Below, piece by piece: positions 12,114-23,744 of a DNA stretch of 64,000 nucleotides; positions within the stretch are counted from its first letter, which is position 1, and each line of letters begins with the position of its first letter. The stretch comes from Salvator merianae. Taxonomy: Eukaryota; Chordata; Lepidosauria; Squamata; Teiidae. The notes under the pieces are model-generated. The model did no database searches. It saw only the letters and a list, made by a program, of their open reading frames with translations, and was not told the origin of the DNA. The position numbers and the translations under genes are program-made. Location: positions 46,477,692 to 46,541,691 of the forward strand of contig QVOM02000116.1 of assembly GCA_003586115.2 (NCBI GenBank), written 5' to 3'.

Positions 12114-12510
12114 TGTTTCTGAACTTACCTTGAGTGATCCAGATCACTTTGGTCCAGATCAATCAGTCCATCCTAAACTGGGATGAAGTGCGCTGGACCA
12201 GAACACAGCCATCCACATTGGAATGGCCTGTTCTGGACCAGACCCTGTGCTGCTCCCCAAAGCTTGCATGAGCTTTGGAGCCAGCCTCTGAAAGCTCCAA
12301 TGGTCAGGGTCAAAGGTATCTGGTCTTGGAGTCCCCAGGAGACCCATTTTGGCTGCGTACCTTGTTGCATTGCTGAAATGGGTCCTCTGTGGTAAATCAG
12401 ACCACAGAGACCTGCCACTGTCTAGTACACTGGTTGACCTCAAAAGAGATCTACCGGTAATCCAAATGAAAACTGAATCTAGATGCCATTTTGGACTGTT
12501 GGACTACTAT
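12114..12510. mobile_element. TIR DNA element, family B copy 1
   Basis: Starts gtgtttctgaacttacc with a palindrome AGTGATCCAGATCACT at 12133-12148. Shares ordered blocks with the copies at 45.6 and 52.3 kb: 'actgggat', 'ggaatggcctgttctgg', 'ccctgtgctg', 'gagacccattttg', 'tagatgccattttgg'. No transposase. Confidence 0.6.
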
Positions 12511-13740
12511 TAACAGTAGTACCCAATTTCTTGTATTTCTGGATGATTTTGTCCATAAAATTTGTCACAAATGTGCCAAACCAGGTGTCAGTTGGTATCA
12601 ATCCTTTCCTCTTCTGTCCTGAAGTTGTCAGGTTATACACAACTCTGAAAAGCTTTGCTGATTGGCAACTTGAGGATGTAACAGTTGTGGAGAATTAACA
12701 TGAAGACCAGGCTTCATCCACACTGTCCCCTGCCTTGGGGTGGGAAGGTACATGTGGGAGGAACAAAGCATCAGCCACACAGCTGATGCCCCATGGTGGC
12801 AAGTGGAATGCTGCTGCAAGTGGAACTCTGCTCCTAGCAGTGAAAATCCTGGTGGAGTCGTACATGAGAACTGGAACTACAGCTGGAAAACCACGGCAGT
12901 TCTGGATCTCTTGTGTGGTTTTGACCCGTATGTCAGCCTCAAAGCCAACACCTCACCTGTTCACAAAAGAAACCTTAGAGTGGTTTCTACCAGTTTGCCA
13001 GTAGGTTGCTCTCACTGTGAACTGGGGAGCCAAAGGGACTAGATGGACCTGAAAGAATTTGGATGCTGTGTACCATGGTTGCCCAGAAGATGGTCTAAAG
13101 AGGCTATGTGTATGTAGTACTAGATGCAGAGATCCATATGCAGAAAGAATCTACCCAATGTCCACTACTGCATGCTTTTTCCCTTGAGGTCACAGTCAAC
13201 AAGGCCTCTTTTTCTGCTATCCTGAGAAGAGGGAACTCAGCAGTTGATCAGTAGTCAGATTGACTGACTTCTGTTGAACTGCTTTCAGCTTGAAATTCTA
13301 AGGTAGAAATAGTGTAAAGATTCTGACAACTTTTACCATTTTTCTTTGATATTCACATTTTTAGAGTTCTTGATTGCACAGCGCCTTGGCCTTCAGCCTG
13401 CCACATAAAAGGGAAGGCAGGCAAACAAACCAGGTTATTAACACCCACTCTCTTTATAAGTTCTCCGTCACCCAGAAATGAGTTTTATTCCCCCTTCTCC
13501 CAATTAAACAGTATTTAAACTCTAGAATTTCTTTGTACCAGATCAAACAGTAAGGGTATTAACCGTGGTGTGAAGAATAAAAACTCATATATTTAAATCC
13601 AGACAAATTCAGTTTTTATTCACGAGTTTTTTTATATGACAACAAGTTAGGAGTTTTTGGAGTATTTCTCGTTTGAAAATAAAAACCAGACAAGTTAAAG
13701 TAAAGCTACCAGAGGAAAATGGTTTTCACAAGCAAGCCAA
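12511..13740. other. Unassigned intronic DNA
   Basis: No gene seen. 12690-13100 has a more GC-rich, repeat-like texture and a GCATCAG/CTGATGC hairpin near 12768, possibly an older DNA element. Confidence 0.4.
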
Positions 13741-13759
13741 TAACTGATTAATTGACATT

Positions 13760-14135
13760 AGGCTGCCTCCAAATGGCAAGAGGCATTGTGGGACCTAAAG
13801 AAGAGCCTGGGATTGCCTCTTACCAGCCCATGGTGGACATAAAAGCTATCATGGGCTTCTTCTCAGATCTGCCAGCAGCTTCCAAAGTGAACTTGATTCA
13901 TATAACTGGAAAACCAGCCAAACGCCCAGCTCACTTGCTTTGTTATTTTTTTGCACAGTTGGCTGGCTTCCGATTATGCAATTCGAATTTATTTTGGAAG
14001 CTCCCAGCTGACATCCAGGTAAGGGGGATGATTTTGGGAACCCCAGGACTATACTGGGAATGCCACAGTTGTGTCTAGAATTCCCAATATAATCCCAGAA
14101 GAATTGTGGGTTTTAACCTGCATCTGGAAGAACCC
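13760..14135 (-). mobile_element. TIR DNA element, family C
   Basis: Reading the minus strand, 'cagatgcaggtt', 'cccacaattcttctggg' and 'attatattgggaattc' match in order the + strand at 20236-20290 and at 14970-15012. 'cttacctggatgtcagctgg' (minus, near 14010) again carries the CTTACCTG motif. Non-coding, non-autonomous. Confidence 0.45.
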
Positions 14136-14644
14136 GTAATTTCAGAGCTGAGCTTCAAATTTCATCTGCCCTCAGTTTCTTTTTCAGTGCCCGTATTCAC
14201 TGAAGGTAGGCTTAGTCTACAAAAGTTCAAGCTGCCAACTTCTTTCTCTTTGTTAGTCTCTAAGCTTTTAAGTTAGAAAAGCCACTGCAAAAGAGAGAAA
14301 CCAATCATTTTGTGGCATTTGTGTTTCTTCCCAGTCTGAAAGAGATCTCTTCTTACATTATAGTTGTGTAGGCAAACAGCCATTGTGGCCCTAGGACATC
14401 CATTGGCCGAGGAACTGAAATGTCAAAAAGAAGTAGGCAGACCATGGGTAGGGAGATTGAGACTAATGGAAGAGGGGGAGATCTTATAATTGCCATTCCA
14501 GTTTAACCACATACATATTGCTAACACACAACGAGATTTCAGATTACATCTCATTGGCACAAATTGATTGATCAGGCTTGGCACACTGAATAACCTGACA
14601 TTTGTTTAAACAAGAACCTTGCTAAGATTAATAATACACTTTCC
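14136..14644. other. Intronic DNA without recognised features
   Basis: No coding domain or clear repeat seen. Confidence 0.5.
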
Positions 14645-14830
14645 TTTTTATTTATAGATTTTACTAATTTTGACATTTACTGATTTCTCATTAGCAACAT
14701 CCTCTAGGCAGTTCACATATAACTGAAATAAAATCAGACTAAATTAAACCACTAAAATCAATATAATACACACATAAAAACCACCCAAAGCAGCATAAAG
14801 TGTTTCTAAAAGTATACAAAGCCCAGCGAA
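14645..14830 (-). mobile_element. Degraded L2-like 3' tail
   Basis: TTTATT start, 'tctaggcagttcacat', then A-rich 'aaaccactaaaatcaatata' resembles the antisense tail pattern elsewhere in the window. Weakly preserved. Confidence 0.4.
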
Positions 14831-14949
14831 AAGTATGTTATTCCAGAATATCAAACATGGTTTTGGAAGAGGAAATATAAGGAAACACACATTAAGTAAA
14901 AAAAAAAAAAAAAAGGTATCAATGCAGGGAATATATTATCCTCGCTGTG

Positions 14950-15015
14950 GAGGACATCCCTTCAGACACAAGTTAAAACCTGTGATTTTCCCAAGATTAT
15001 ATTGGGATTGCCACG
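14950..15015 (+). mobile_element. Fragment of family C element cut by an L2 end
   Basis: 'aaaacctgtgattttcccaa' and 'gattatattgggattgcca' match the family C copies. The match stops where L2 sequence begins at about 15018. Confidence 0.4.
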
Positions 15016-15017
15016 CG

Positions 15018-15415
15018 TTTTAGCATACCAGCCTGCCCGTGCCTTAAGATCTGCAGATGAGGCCTTCCTGGTTGTACCACCACCTTCAACAGCTAGAGGG
15101 GTGGGCACTCGGGACAGGGCCTTTTCAGTGGTGGCCCCCAGACTGTGGAACACTCTTCCCCCTGAGGTGCATCAAGCTTCCTCACTTTACATCTTTAGGA
15201 GAGCAATAAAGACGCACCTATTTACCCTTGTCTTTGCCTAAAGGTACAGCTTTCCCTCCCTACTTTCAGACTACCGTTTTATTGCATGCCTTTTATGAGT
15301 TTTTGTTTTGTTTTGTTTTAATTGTTGTGACCTGCCCTGAGACCTTCAGATATAGGGAGGGATAACAATGAAAATAAATAAATAAAATAAAATAAAATAA
15401 ATAAATAAATATTTT
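15018..15415 (+). mobile_element. L2-type LINE 3' end, well preserved
   Basis: Open frame at 15024-15238 encodes the RT C-terminus: DEAFLVVPPPSTARGVGT, AFSVVAPRLWNTLPPEVHQA, then FRRAIKTHLFTLVF and a stop. The PRLWNTLP and KTHLF motifs mark L2/CR1-group elements. The 3' UTR ends 'gacctgccctgagacc' and a variable (AATAA)n tail to about 15412. The intact frame suggests a younger copy than the one at position 1. Confidence 0.85.
15374..15412 (+). repeat. (AAATA/AAAT)n tail of the L2 copy
   Basis: Mixed 4- and 5-bp A-rich units directly after the L2 3' end. Confidence 0.85.
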
Positions 15416-15419
15416 AGAT

Positions 15420-17940
15420 CAAAAATCCAATATATTAGTATTTAGCAACAATGCCAGGTTTCCCCTAATACTGATTGCTAACCTCTGTCTGCCAGCTCCT
15501 TGTGTTACTGTTACTGTTACAAATACTCAGATGATAACAAAGTGGGGTGGAACAAAGCGAAGTGGGTGGGTGCTTTGTTAGCCTTCTGGTGTTTGGAACA
15601 GGAACAGTAATGCAAGAAGCCAGCAGACAGAAGTAAGACCCTGGGATTTCCTCCTGCCATCTGGCAGGATATAAACAAGATCCCACAATTGCCTCCTGCT
15701 GTCTGGAGGGACCCTGACAGCCCCCCCCCCCCAAATCCCTCTCTTTAGTGGGCATCTGCCTCATCTGGAAAAAAGTCATCACATGAAAAACTTAAATCTG
15801 GGCTAGTAAACAGCTGTGCAGTGTAAGTTAGGAGTTTAAAAGTTAATACCAGTATGCAAACAGACTGAATTCCAGGACACTTAATGCAATTGCTTAACAT
15901 TTACCATTCTTCGTTAACAGTCTGACTGATCTTCATTGCGCAGACTTAAAAGCTATATGTGAAATCTGTAGTAACCACTTTTAAAGTGAAAACTGTTTTA
16001 GCAAGTTCCCATTGCCACTAATATTACTTATGCTATTACAATCTATTATAGAGTTTGTATAGCGAGTTACAAATACTGTTGCTTACACTGCCATTCTAAT
16101 CTCTTATAAGAAAATTAACCTATTTGCTTCATGAAAAGCAGGTAGGAATTTGTACATATCTTATAAGTGAAATATGTTCTAATGGTTGTTTTTATAATGA
16201 GGGATCATTCTTTTTTTTCTTTTTTTTGCCAGCAAGAGTTATAACAGGACTATTTTCAAGATAGCCCCATGTATAATGATTTACAGTAATTCAGTGAGAA
16301 AGTTAGTACAGCATGGATAACTGTGGCAAGGGATTTCTCCAGTGACAGCCAGTGACATGGGGTCCTGCAGAATCATAACTGTTGCACACTATTTTGTTAG
16401 TGTTTAAAGTATGTCAGATCAAAGAATGGTTTGCTGCCATGCCATGGACTTCAAACCACGCTGTGATAAACCAGAATGTGGTGGTTCTAGACATTTCCGT
16501 GTGTGTCCACAGCCACAGGCCATCGCTGGGTTCCTCTGTCAGGGTCAGGCTGCAACTGCTACATTGTGCAAAGCTAGGAACAGCTACGGTGTGCCACTGA
16601 GACCATCTGTGCCTCCAGAAACAATCCTTCTTTGAGAGGAAAAACAGACTCATTTGAAACAGTTTGAAACGAGTTAATTGGAACAAACCACCTAAAAATA
16701 ATAGCACCATCTTGTCTGGATTGAGCTACAGTGTATGGGTCGTACTTCAATCTGCCTTATCTCATTTACCGAGCTGGGTGTCATCCACATATTAATGATG
16801 CCTCTGCCAACATCCCCTGGTGACCATGTCCAAATGTTTCTTGTAAATGTTACAAAGCAATCTATCACCTAAAAATAGCACAACGCGTTTAGCATCAATC
16901 TCTCACAATCTGCAGCAGTCAAATCATTCTACTAAATTGCTTGTTTGTATTTCTATCCCACTTTGGTTTTCTGGTTCAGAAAAAAAAAGAAAAGATGGAT
17001 CCATATACTGTCTGGAACATCACTCTGTAAAAAGCATTACTTACATTGCATTACATTACATTCAAGAAGTTGCTTATCTCTCCTCACCCACCCAAATATT
17101 TTTTCAGCTCAAAATTGTCCTTGCTAAACTGCTTTCTCAGTTCAGGATTCGTGAGGAAGGGGAGATTGTAGGATAATCTTTAAAATTATCATGGCTCAAT
17201 ATTGCCTTCCAGGAAGATGGTAGTTCTTCAAGAAGATAAGACCCTCCCCTTCATGTTTAAAAATACTGCCCCTCATTCTTCTAAAATAAATTTGCAAAAG
17301 AAGAGAAAATTCATGGTGTTCTTCCTTCCATTGTTTAAGAAAAGGGATAAAACACATCCATAATTGCATTTCTGATCATCAAAGGAACTCTGGGCTGCTT
17401 CTCCTTCATCCCACATATTTTCTTTCCTTGTGACAACCCTTTTCTGATGTTTGAAAATGTGCGTCCATCCTTCATCTAGTGGGCAAATATAATAAATGCG
17501 GCATAGTGTGCTCCCGCTGTTATGTGATCAGTTGTGTCCTTTCTTCGCAGTTGCGTCTTATCCTGCTTTTAGTGAAAGGGGTCAAAACAAGGAAATAACT
17601 CTTAGGTAGCCTTACTTGACTTTACTAAACAAAATGGGGAAAGCATCCTTGTTTTGAACTCATGCCTTAATAACAAACTTGCACCTATGAAAGCGCTCAC
17701 TGCTGTTAATTTATATGTAAGTGAATAGAACTTTCTTCCTCCAGTCTTTCAACGCCAATACATACTCCAGAATAACTCCTTAGAAACACAAGTTGCTGTT
17801 CACCTATTTATATTAAGGACCAGGATATCTGAAAGATTGTCTTCTCCTGTAAGTAGCTGCAGAATTTTTTAGATTGTAATCGTAGTTTCTTTTACTGATG
17901 AACAAAATGGCTAGCAACGAAAGGCCTTTTGAGTCATGAA
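15420..17940. other. Intronic DNA, mostly unassigned
   Basis: Poly(C) run at 15721-15732 and a T-rich patch at 16210-16230. 16935-17000 (tatttctatcccactttgg) may be another L2-like tail in antisense. No gene seen. Confidence 0.4.
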
Positions 17941-17986
17941 ATATCCTCCCAAATAGGATCATTATATCCTCCCAAATAGGATCATT
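17941..17986 (+). repeat. Perfect 23-bp tandem duplication
   Basis: Two identical head-to-tail copies (atatcctcccaaatagg...) at 17941-17963 and 17964-17986. No divergence, so probably a recent duplication. Confidence 0.95.
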
Positions 17987-18482
17987 TCTACACCCAGTGA
18001 AGAATTCCCCCTTTCTACCCCAGACCATTTAATTTGAAGGGGTTTTTTTGGAAGTTTTTAATTTTCGCACCAAATTCTTTCCCCCTTACTGACTTCTTTG
18101 CTGGGTTAAGTTTTATTTTATGCAACTGCTGTGGTTATGGTGATGACTTGAATACAGACCTGAACTAATTATACCTGGATGTTACTGTTCAATACTCTTT
18201 CCAGTATTTCTCATATATTTAATAAAACTGTACTCTATCCAAATGCCTACAGTAATAGATGTTCTACAGATGAATTAAACCTATGCATGTTGTTTCCTTA
18301 TTTTGTGCTATTCCTAAGCTTCAGCCCCATGGCATCTTTGGTCTTACGGCATCATAACCAAGCTCAATGTTATGTGCTTAAAAGTAGAGACAGACACAAT
18401 TTGAAACGTGTAACTGGAGTGGCTCTAGATATGTATTTAGCAGCGTTCCCACATACACACATTATTTAAAAGGGGTTCTGCT

Positions 18483-18665
18483 TTACAGCAGTTTATTTAT
18501 TTACATTATTATCCCATCCTATACCTTAAGATCTCAGGGCAGGTTACAATCATAAAAAGGTATAAAATGAACACACTAAAAACATGCTAAAAACAACAGT
18601 GCCTGAAAGAGGGGAGGAGAAGCTGTTTCCTCAGCCAAAGCCCAGGTTTTAGTTTAACTGATAAT
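18483..18665 (-). mobile_element. L2-type LINE 3' tail
   Basis: TTTATTTATTTA start, 'tcccatcctataccttaag', 'atctcagggcaggttac', then A-rich sequence and 'cctcagccaaagcccaggtt'. Same antisense pattern as 2727 and 11578. Confidence 0.65.
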
Positions 18666-20210
18666 GAATCACAGCCAATCCCCCAGGAGGGGAAGACACT
18701 TGGCTGATTTCATTATAACGTGCCTTTATTAAAGTATATAAGGAATGCAGAAAATAACTTTAATAAACAGCAAGGCAGTATTCAAGGTTTCAAAGTTGGG
18801 CAAATTAGTCAAATAGTAAAGCAACTCAAACAAGATTAATAAAATAACTAAGCAGTAACTTGTAGCAAGCAAAGAGGTTTTAACTATAGCCATGGCAAAG
18901 TGGAACACAAGACAGACTTAGAACAAAGTCATCAGCTCTACTAGCTGGGGCAGAGCAATGGAAGCAGAGCAGAGCTGCCAGCAAGCGTAGGTAAGCAGGT
19001 GTATCTTCAAAACCAGTTGCTAGGTGAAGGGAGGCATATTACAGGGAAAGTTTTAATGTAGACCTGAAGGTGGGAATGAGAAAAGAGAGAAACAGACTTA
19101 GGACAGGAGAGAGAGAAGGATTATAACTATTTGGGGATTTTCACTTTATCAGGTATGGGGTTTGGGGAACAAAACATGGGATTGTATTGCCAAAACACTC
19201 ACAAACACACTCAGACAACAGTTAGGCTGGAGGACACAGCTCATACCCCTTCAGCTGTGATTTCAGCAAAAGCATTAACGAATCAGAAAGCTATTGTAGC
19301 AGAAAGGATAGTGTACCTCAGTGCAAGCCAAGGACCCACAGTTCAAGTCTTGAAGTAATGATGGAGTGGACTTAGGAGTGCCAAGGACCAGAACTCAACT
19401 CTTGCAGTGATGGAGTAGACTTTTGGGGAAGCCAAAAGACACTGAATAGAAAAGGGCGCTTGTTGATATACTTTTCCAGCTAAGGGGCCCAGTGTTTGGA
19501 AAGAAGCAGGGGTACAAAAGATTTCTAAACATTCAGGTTTTCCAGATCAAGTAAACTACTACAGTGATTAAATCAGTTTGGGTACCCATATTAGCATATT
19601 TTTGCAGCTTGCAAGCCCTTAAGGCAAGATCATGGTCCAGTACAAGCAGGGTCTTCCTGTTGCAAGCTAATGGGATTACATCATGTTGTTGCACAAAAAG
19701 ATGTATTTGGCAGGAAACAGTGTTGAAGAATAAAGTCAAGGATCAAGGTATGTGTGAGGGAGAGAGCGAAAGCAAGGGAAACTATGTTTGTAGTTAAGAT
19801 GGATCCCATTCTGAGCACAAGTTCCATGCTTTCCCATGGTTCCTTGCCTCTTTTGACTTGGACTTCCTGTACAGCTGCTAAATGCGTCTGGTTATTAAAA
19901 ATACATATTATAACAAATGGCACATGTATTTTAAAATCCTTCTGACAGTTTTGTAGATATGTGCTGCCACAAACATCCTTCCAGATAATCCAGGAAAAGA
20001 GTCCTCAATGTACCTGCCTCTGATGCTTTCATATACTGCACTGTGGCTAATGCTTGGATACCAATCATACAATGCAATGTGCTAACTCTGCCTTTCCATG
20101 TCACCTTCTGCCTGCCTCTCTTTCCTGTAGTGAAAAAGGACACCTGGTATCACACAGTATATTCCAAACAGTGACACTGACCATACAAAAATCGAAAGGT
20201 GATTGCAGGA
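18666..20210. other. Unassigned intronic DNA
   Basis: 18713-18900 (ccttta-ttaaagtat, several ttaataaa signals) has a terminal-repeat-like look, but no partner repeat or coding domain was found. Contains the tandem repeat at 19327-19430. No gene seen. Confidence 0.35.
19327..19430 (+). repeat. Imperfect two-copy tandem repeat, about 53-bp unit
   Basis: Units at 19327-19379 and 19380-19430 both start GCCAAGGACC and share 'gtaatgatggagtggactt' versus 'gcagtgatggagtagactt'. A third GCCAA start follows at 19431. Roughly 80 percent alike by eye. Confidence 0.75.
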
Positions 20211-20214
20211 GGAA

Positions 20215-20520
20215 GGATCCAAAGAAGGTTACCTCCAGATGTGAGGTGAACCCCACAATCCTCTTGGCATTGCATTTGGATTGCCAGACATACCCATGGC
20301 AATGCCAGCTGCAACAGCAAAAACGTTGCAGTGCTTTATGGGAAACCCAGCAGTGATGGTAGGTTCCCCATGATAGCCGCACTTACCTGCACATCTGGCA
20401 AGGAGCATAAAAAAATGCCTCACTGGGGATTTCTGGGAGCCAACCTAGCATGTGAAAAGCAACAAAAGAAAGGGGGTAGGCCTTGGCTCGCTGTTGGAAG
20501 TCCCCAGTGAGGCAGGTAAG
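20215..20520 (+). mobile_element. TIR DNA element, family C, with hairpin end
   Basis: 20236-20290 matches the family C blocks at 14.0 and 14.97 kb. Its right end, 20501-20520, is the complement of CTTACCTGC (20382-20390) plus GCCTCACTGGGGA (20417-20429). The left arm is therefore the same about 20-bp sequence split by a 26-bp insertion. No transposase. Confidence 0.5.
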
Positions 20521-20744
20521 CTGTGTTTGCAGCATGCATCTGGTGGCAGTTATGGGACCTTATTTATATCCTGCATTGCCTCTTGCCAGCTGGAGACATT
20601 CAAATGGGACGTGTGAAACTGGTTAAAGAGGACAAAAGACAGATGAATATATGTGCTTTTACAAGAATATGTGGTAAGTCCTTACTTCCCAGGGACTCAT
20701 TCGACAGAGACCTGACAAAGGAAGGAATTGATCATCCCTAGCTA

Positions 20745-21560
20745 TTGGTGTCAGAATGAGAAAATAAAACCACTTTCTCTCTTCTTGTATTTGTTAGTTT
20801 GTGCAAACAAATATTTCTGTATGGATTTTCTAGCCTCGAACAGGTAGTATATTCCCTTCTCCTCCACTGGATGTTATTAATTTAAATCTTATGCTACTCC
20901 ATTAATGAGACTGAAAGCATTAGCTGAGTAGTCTGGTGTGATTAAACAATTGATTCATTAAGTGTAGATTTAACACAGCTTTTTAAAAATGGGATTTTAA
21001 TCCAGTCTGTCTCCTGTGAAAGTTTTATTCAATGCCAGTGGAACCATTTTCAACCTGCTTATTTCTATATGAAGACTGCACTGAGTGGATTGCTCAGCTG
21101 TTTATCTGATTTTTTGTAACGTTAAAGAAAAACCATACTCCTTATTATAGTCCCTAATTATTCCTTGAGCAATTTACTGTATTGTAAAACGATTAACAAT
21201 AGTAGCTGCAGTCACACCTTATTGTTAAGCTTATAAAAAGGTGCAACAGTAAGATTGACTTCATTTTCAATTATTTTATCACAAACAAATGCCAAAAGTA
21301 AATATAAAGAATTATATGACTGCATGGAGTTAAGTTATTCATTAATAGTAGATAAGTGAAAGAAAGGGTTTGTGATTCACTCTCAAGTTTGCCTATATAA
21401 TTGCAAAAGACTGCATCTTGTTTTGAAATTCATCTTCCCATATTAACTATTACATTATTTTTATATTATTATACTGGATTATGGGAATGGTGGTAGTTCT
21501 CAGAAAACAAATCCGGAATAAATAAGAATCATTTTCATTAGTTGGGGCTTCTGTTGTTCC
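20745..21560. other. AT-rich intronic DNA without recognised features
   Basis: Complex, repeat-poor sequence with several TTAAT/ATTAAT cores at 20870-20990. No gene seen. Confidence 0.45.
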
Positions 21561-21564
21561 ACCA

Positions 21565-21725
21565 TGATCTGGAAAGCAGAGGGTCTCTGGTTTAATCCCC
21601 AGCTTCTCCCTGGAAGTAGGCAATGGCAAACCACTTCTGTATCTATGTCAAGAAAACTGCTTAGAGGTGCCCATGAAGGTGCCCATGCAGTCAACCAGGA
21701 GTCAGCCATGACTTGGTGGCAAAAC
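21565..21725 (+). mobile_element. tRNA-derived SINE, family 1
   Basis: Box B (ggtttaatccc) near 21589, core 'ggaagtaggcaatggcaaac', 'cacttctgtatctatgtc', then 'gtcaaccaggagtcagccat' and 'gacttggtggcaaaa'. Box A is degraded. GGTGCCCATG is locally duplicated at 21666-21688. Confidence 0.8.
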
Positions 21726-22017
21726 TTCATTTTCTAGCTTGAACTTTCAGATATAACTGCAATATCCATCTTCAAAGGTCTTGATTTTGCAAAGAATGAA
21801 TTGCCAGTGAGGATTTCCTGGACCTTGTCACTCTTTTTACGGTTGGAGGATATTTATTCTTTTGATTAGTTTTGTGTATAGATATGTTGATCTGTTCTTG
21901 GCTGTTGTCTGTTTGCATGGTCATTAGCACTTGAGATAATTTTGATTATGTGCCGCAATATGTTTCTTGAATCAAATACGAAGATAAACCAATTGTGGGA
22001 CCTCCTTCCTAAAATGT

Positions 22018-22110
22018 TTACAGATAGGAACATAGAAGGCTACCTTATATTGAATCAGATCATTAGACCATTTAGCTGTATGTTGCTGACTCGAAACATT
22101 CTTGCACAAT
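22018..22110 (+). repeat. Interspersed repeat fragment ('gaaggctaccttatattgaa' type)
   Basis: 'acatagaaggctacc-ttatattgaatcagatc-attagacca' resembles a repeat I recall as very common in squamate DNA (gctgccttatactgagtcagacc). Class not determined. Confidence 0.45.
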
Positions 22111-22399
22111 TTTAGAAGAAAAAGTTCCCCAGGCCTGCCTCAACTGCCAAATATTAAAACTGGCGTGTTTTCTAAGGAAGCTATATATTTAGTATTTTGA
22201 AATGTTGCATAAGGTTAAATACTATACTATCATAGAGAATCTGACTTGGCATATTGCAACTGAAGTTTCAGCTTCCTTATGAGACAATATGATTCAGGAC
22301 AAATAATAATTGCTCTATATAATGAGAATCCCAAAAGGCCTCTCACTGAATGCTGCAAAGTACTCAAAGTTCTCTGATTTGCTATCAAAAGCAACTCTG

Positions 22400-22976
22400 A
22401 GACAAAACTGAAAAACTGGTACAAATACGTGGGGGAACAATTAATGTTTGATTTCTTAAGAGAGAGAAGATTAATCTCTATTGAACAGCCATCAAAAAAA
22501 ACCCACCCACCAAAATTGGAAGAAATTGTTTGAATATGTGAGAATAGAAGAGGGAACTCCACCATACAAAGTTTAGTTAAAGTAATCTCCAAAATGTAAA
22601 AAAGAGGATTCTAAGCTATTGACTCACCAGGCTCTTGGGAGGGGGCTGGGAGAGGGGCAAAATAGAGAAAAAAGAGTTTATGTTTAATTTTTTATGTACA
22701 AAATTGTCTAGCAAGTTCAATGTTCAAAGGCCATTTGTAGGGAGTCGAGAACTGGTGAAGGTTTTACCATTTTATTCTGCTTGAGAATGCCCAGAAGCAA
22801 TTGGTGGATCACTGTGTAAAACAGGATGTTGGACTAGTTGGTCCATGGCCTGATCCAGCAGGGCTTCTCTTATGTTCTTATGTAATATACAACTAAGAGC
22901 TACAGCATAGTTAATATAAAGACATGGACAAATGTATATGTATTCATAATAAAATCAATAAACTTTAAACTTTAAA
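22400..22976 (+). mobile_element. Probable L1 3' end insertion with target-site duplication
   Basis: Flanked by a perfect 13-bp direct repeat AAAAGCAACTCTG (22387-22399 and 22977-22989) and ends in an A-rich tail after 'aataaaatcaataaac'. The 5' part reads KLKNWYKYVGEQLMFDFLRE before stops, plausible for a degraded L1 ORF2 end. 22735-22885 carries a second repeat motif (tggactagttggtcc...ctgatccagcagggcttct), so the insert may be composite. Confidence 0.5.
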
Positions 22977-23289
22977 AAAAGCAACTCTGCAACACTTGCA
23001 GTTGTAAATATCCCTGTTATAATATTAAAATTTATTTTCGTTTGCGTGTCCGTGTGTTTGTGTGGCGTGTTATCAGGAGCATATGTAAAACTGAAATTTA
23101 CAAATAATTTTAAAACAGCAATTCTGGAATAAGCTTGATTACACTAGTCCCTCTCCATTTTTCTGTCATTCCTACCTAGTTGGTTACATTATCTGATTGC
23201 AAAATATATCATTTATAACAGAACTGTTTGCTGTTACAGATGAAAGAATGATTCTAAAATTAAAAGAAATACAAAAGGGGCAGTTTCAA

Positions 23290-23420
23290 AAATCGACAGC
23301 CTAGTTTTATTCTTTTACTGATATACATTCTTTATCTAGCTCTTCACTAAAAAGTCTCAAGCAGGTTCCATTGATTAAAGCATCAATGAAAACATAATTA
23401 AAAGCAATTAAAACCAAACT
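23290..23420 (-). mobile_element. L2-like 3' tail, degraded
   Basis: 'ttactgatatacattcttta', 'aaagtctcaagcaggttcc', then 'aaaagcaattaaaaccaaac'. Antisense tail pattern as elsewhere. Confidence 0.45.
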
Positions 23421-23559
23421 CTAGAACACACAGAGGCCCCAAAACCAATATGGGAAGAGGAACTTGACATTAAAAAGGTTAAAAAGAAAGTTCCTTCTGG
23501 GAGCAGAAACCATTAACATCAGTACAATCAGAGTCTAGAACCAATAAAATTAATGCATT

Positions 23560-23742
23560 GTTTCTATCAGAACTCAGAATCCATTGCTGAAATTCTGAGT
23601 GATATATCTCATGACTGCTGGAAAGGGTGTGGAACATATTGGCATGTCTGGTGGGATTGTCCAAAAATCCAAACGTTTTGGAGAACAGCCTTTAGGGAAA
23701 TAAATAAATTCAGCAGAGTTGGTCCTTCTATAAATATTTAAG
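23560..23742 (+). mobile_element. L1 ORF2 C-terminal fragment
   Basis: Translation shows HDCWKGCGTYWHVWWDCPKI, then QTFWRTAFREINKF. This is the Cys-containing C-terminal pattern of L1 ORF2 (CW-x-C-x-G-T-x-x-H-x-WW-x-C-x-x-I-x-x-FW). Short, truncated at both ends, inactive. Confidence 0.75.
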
Positions 23743-23744
23743 GT

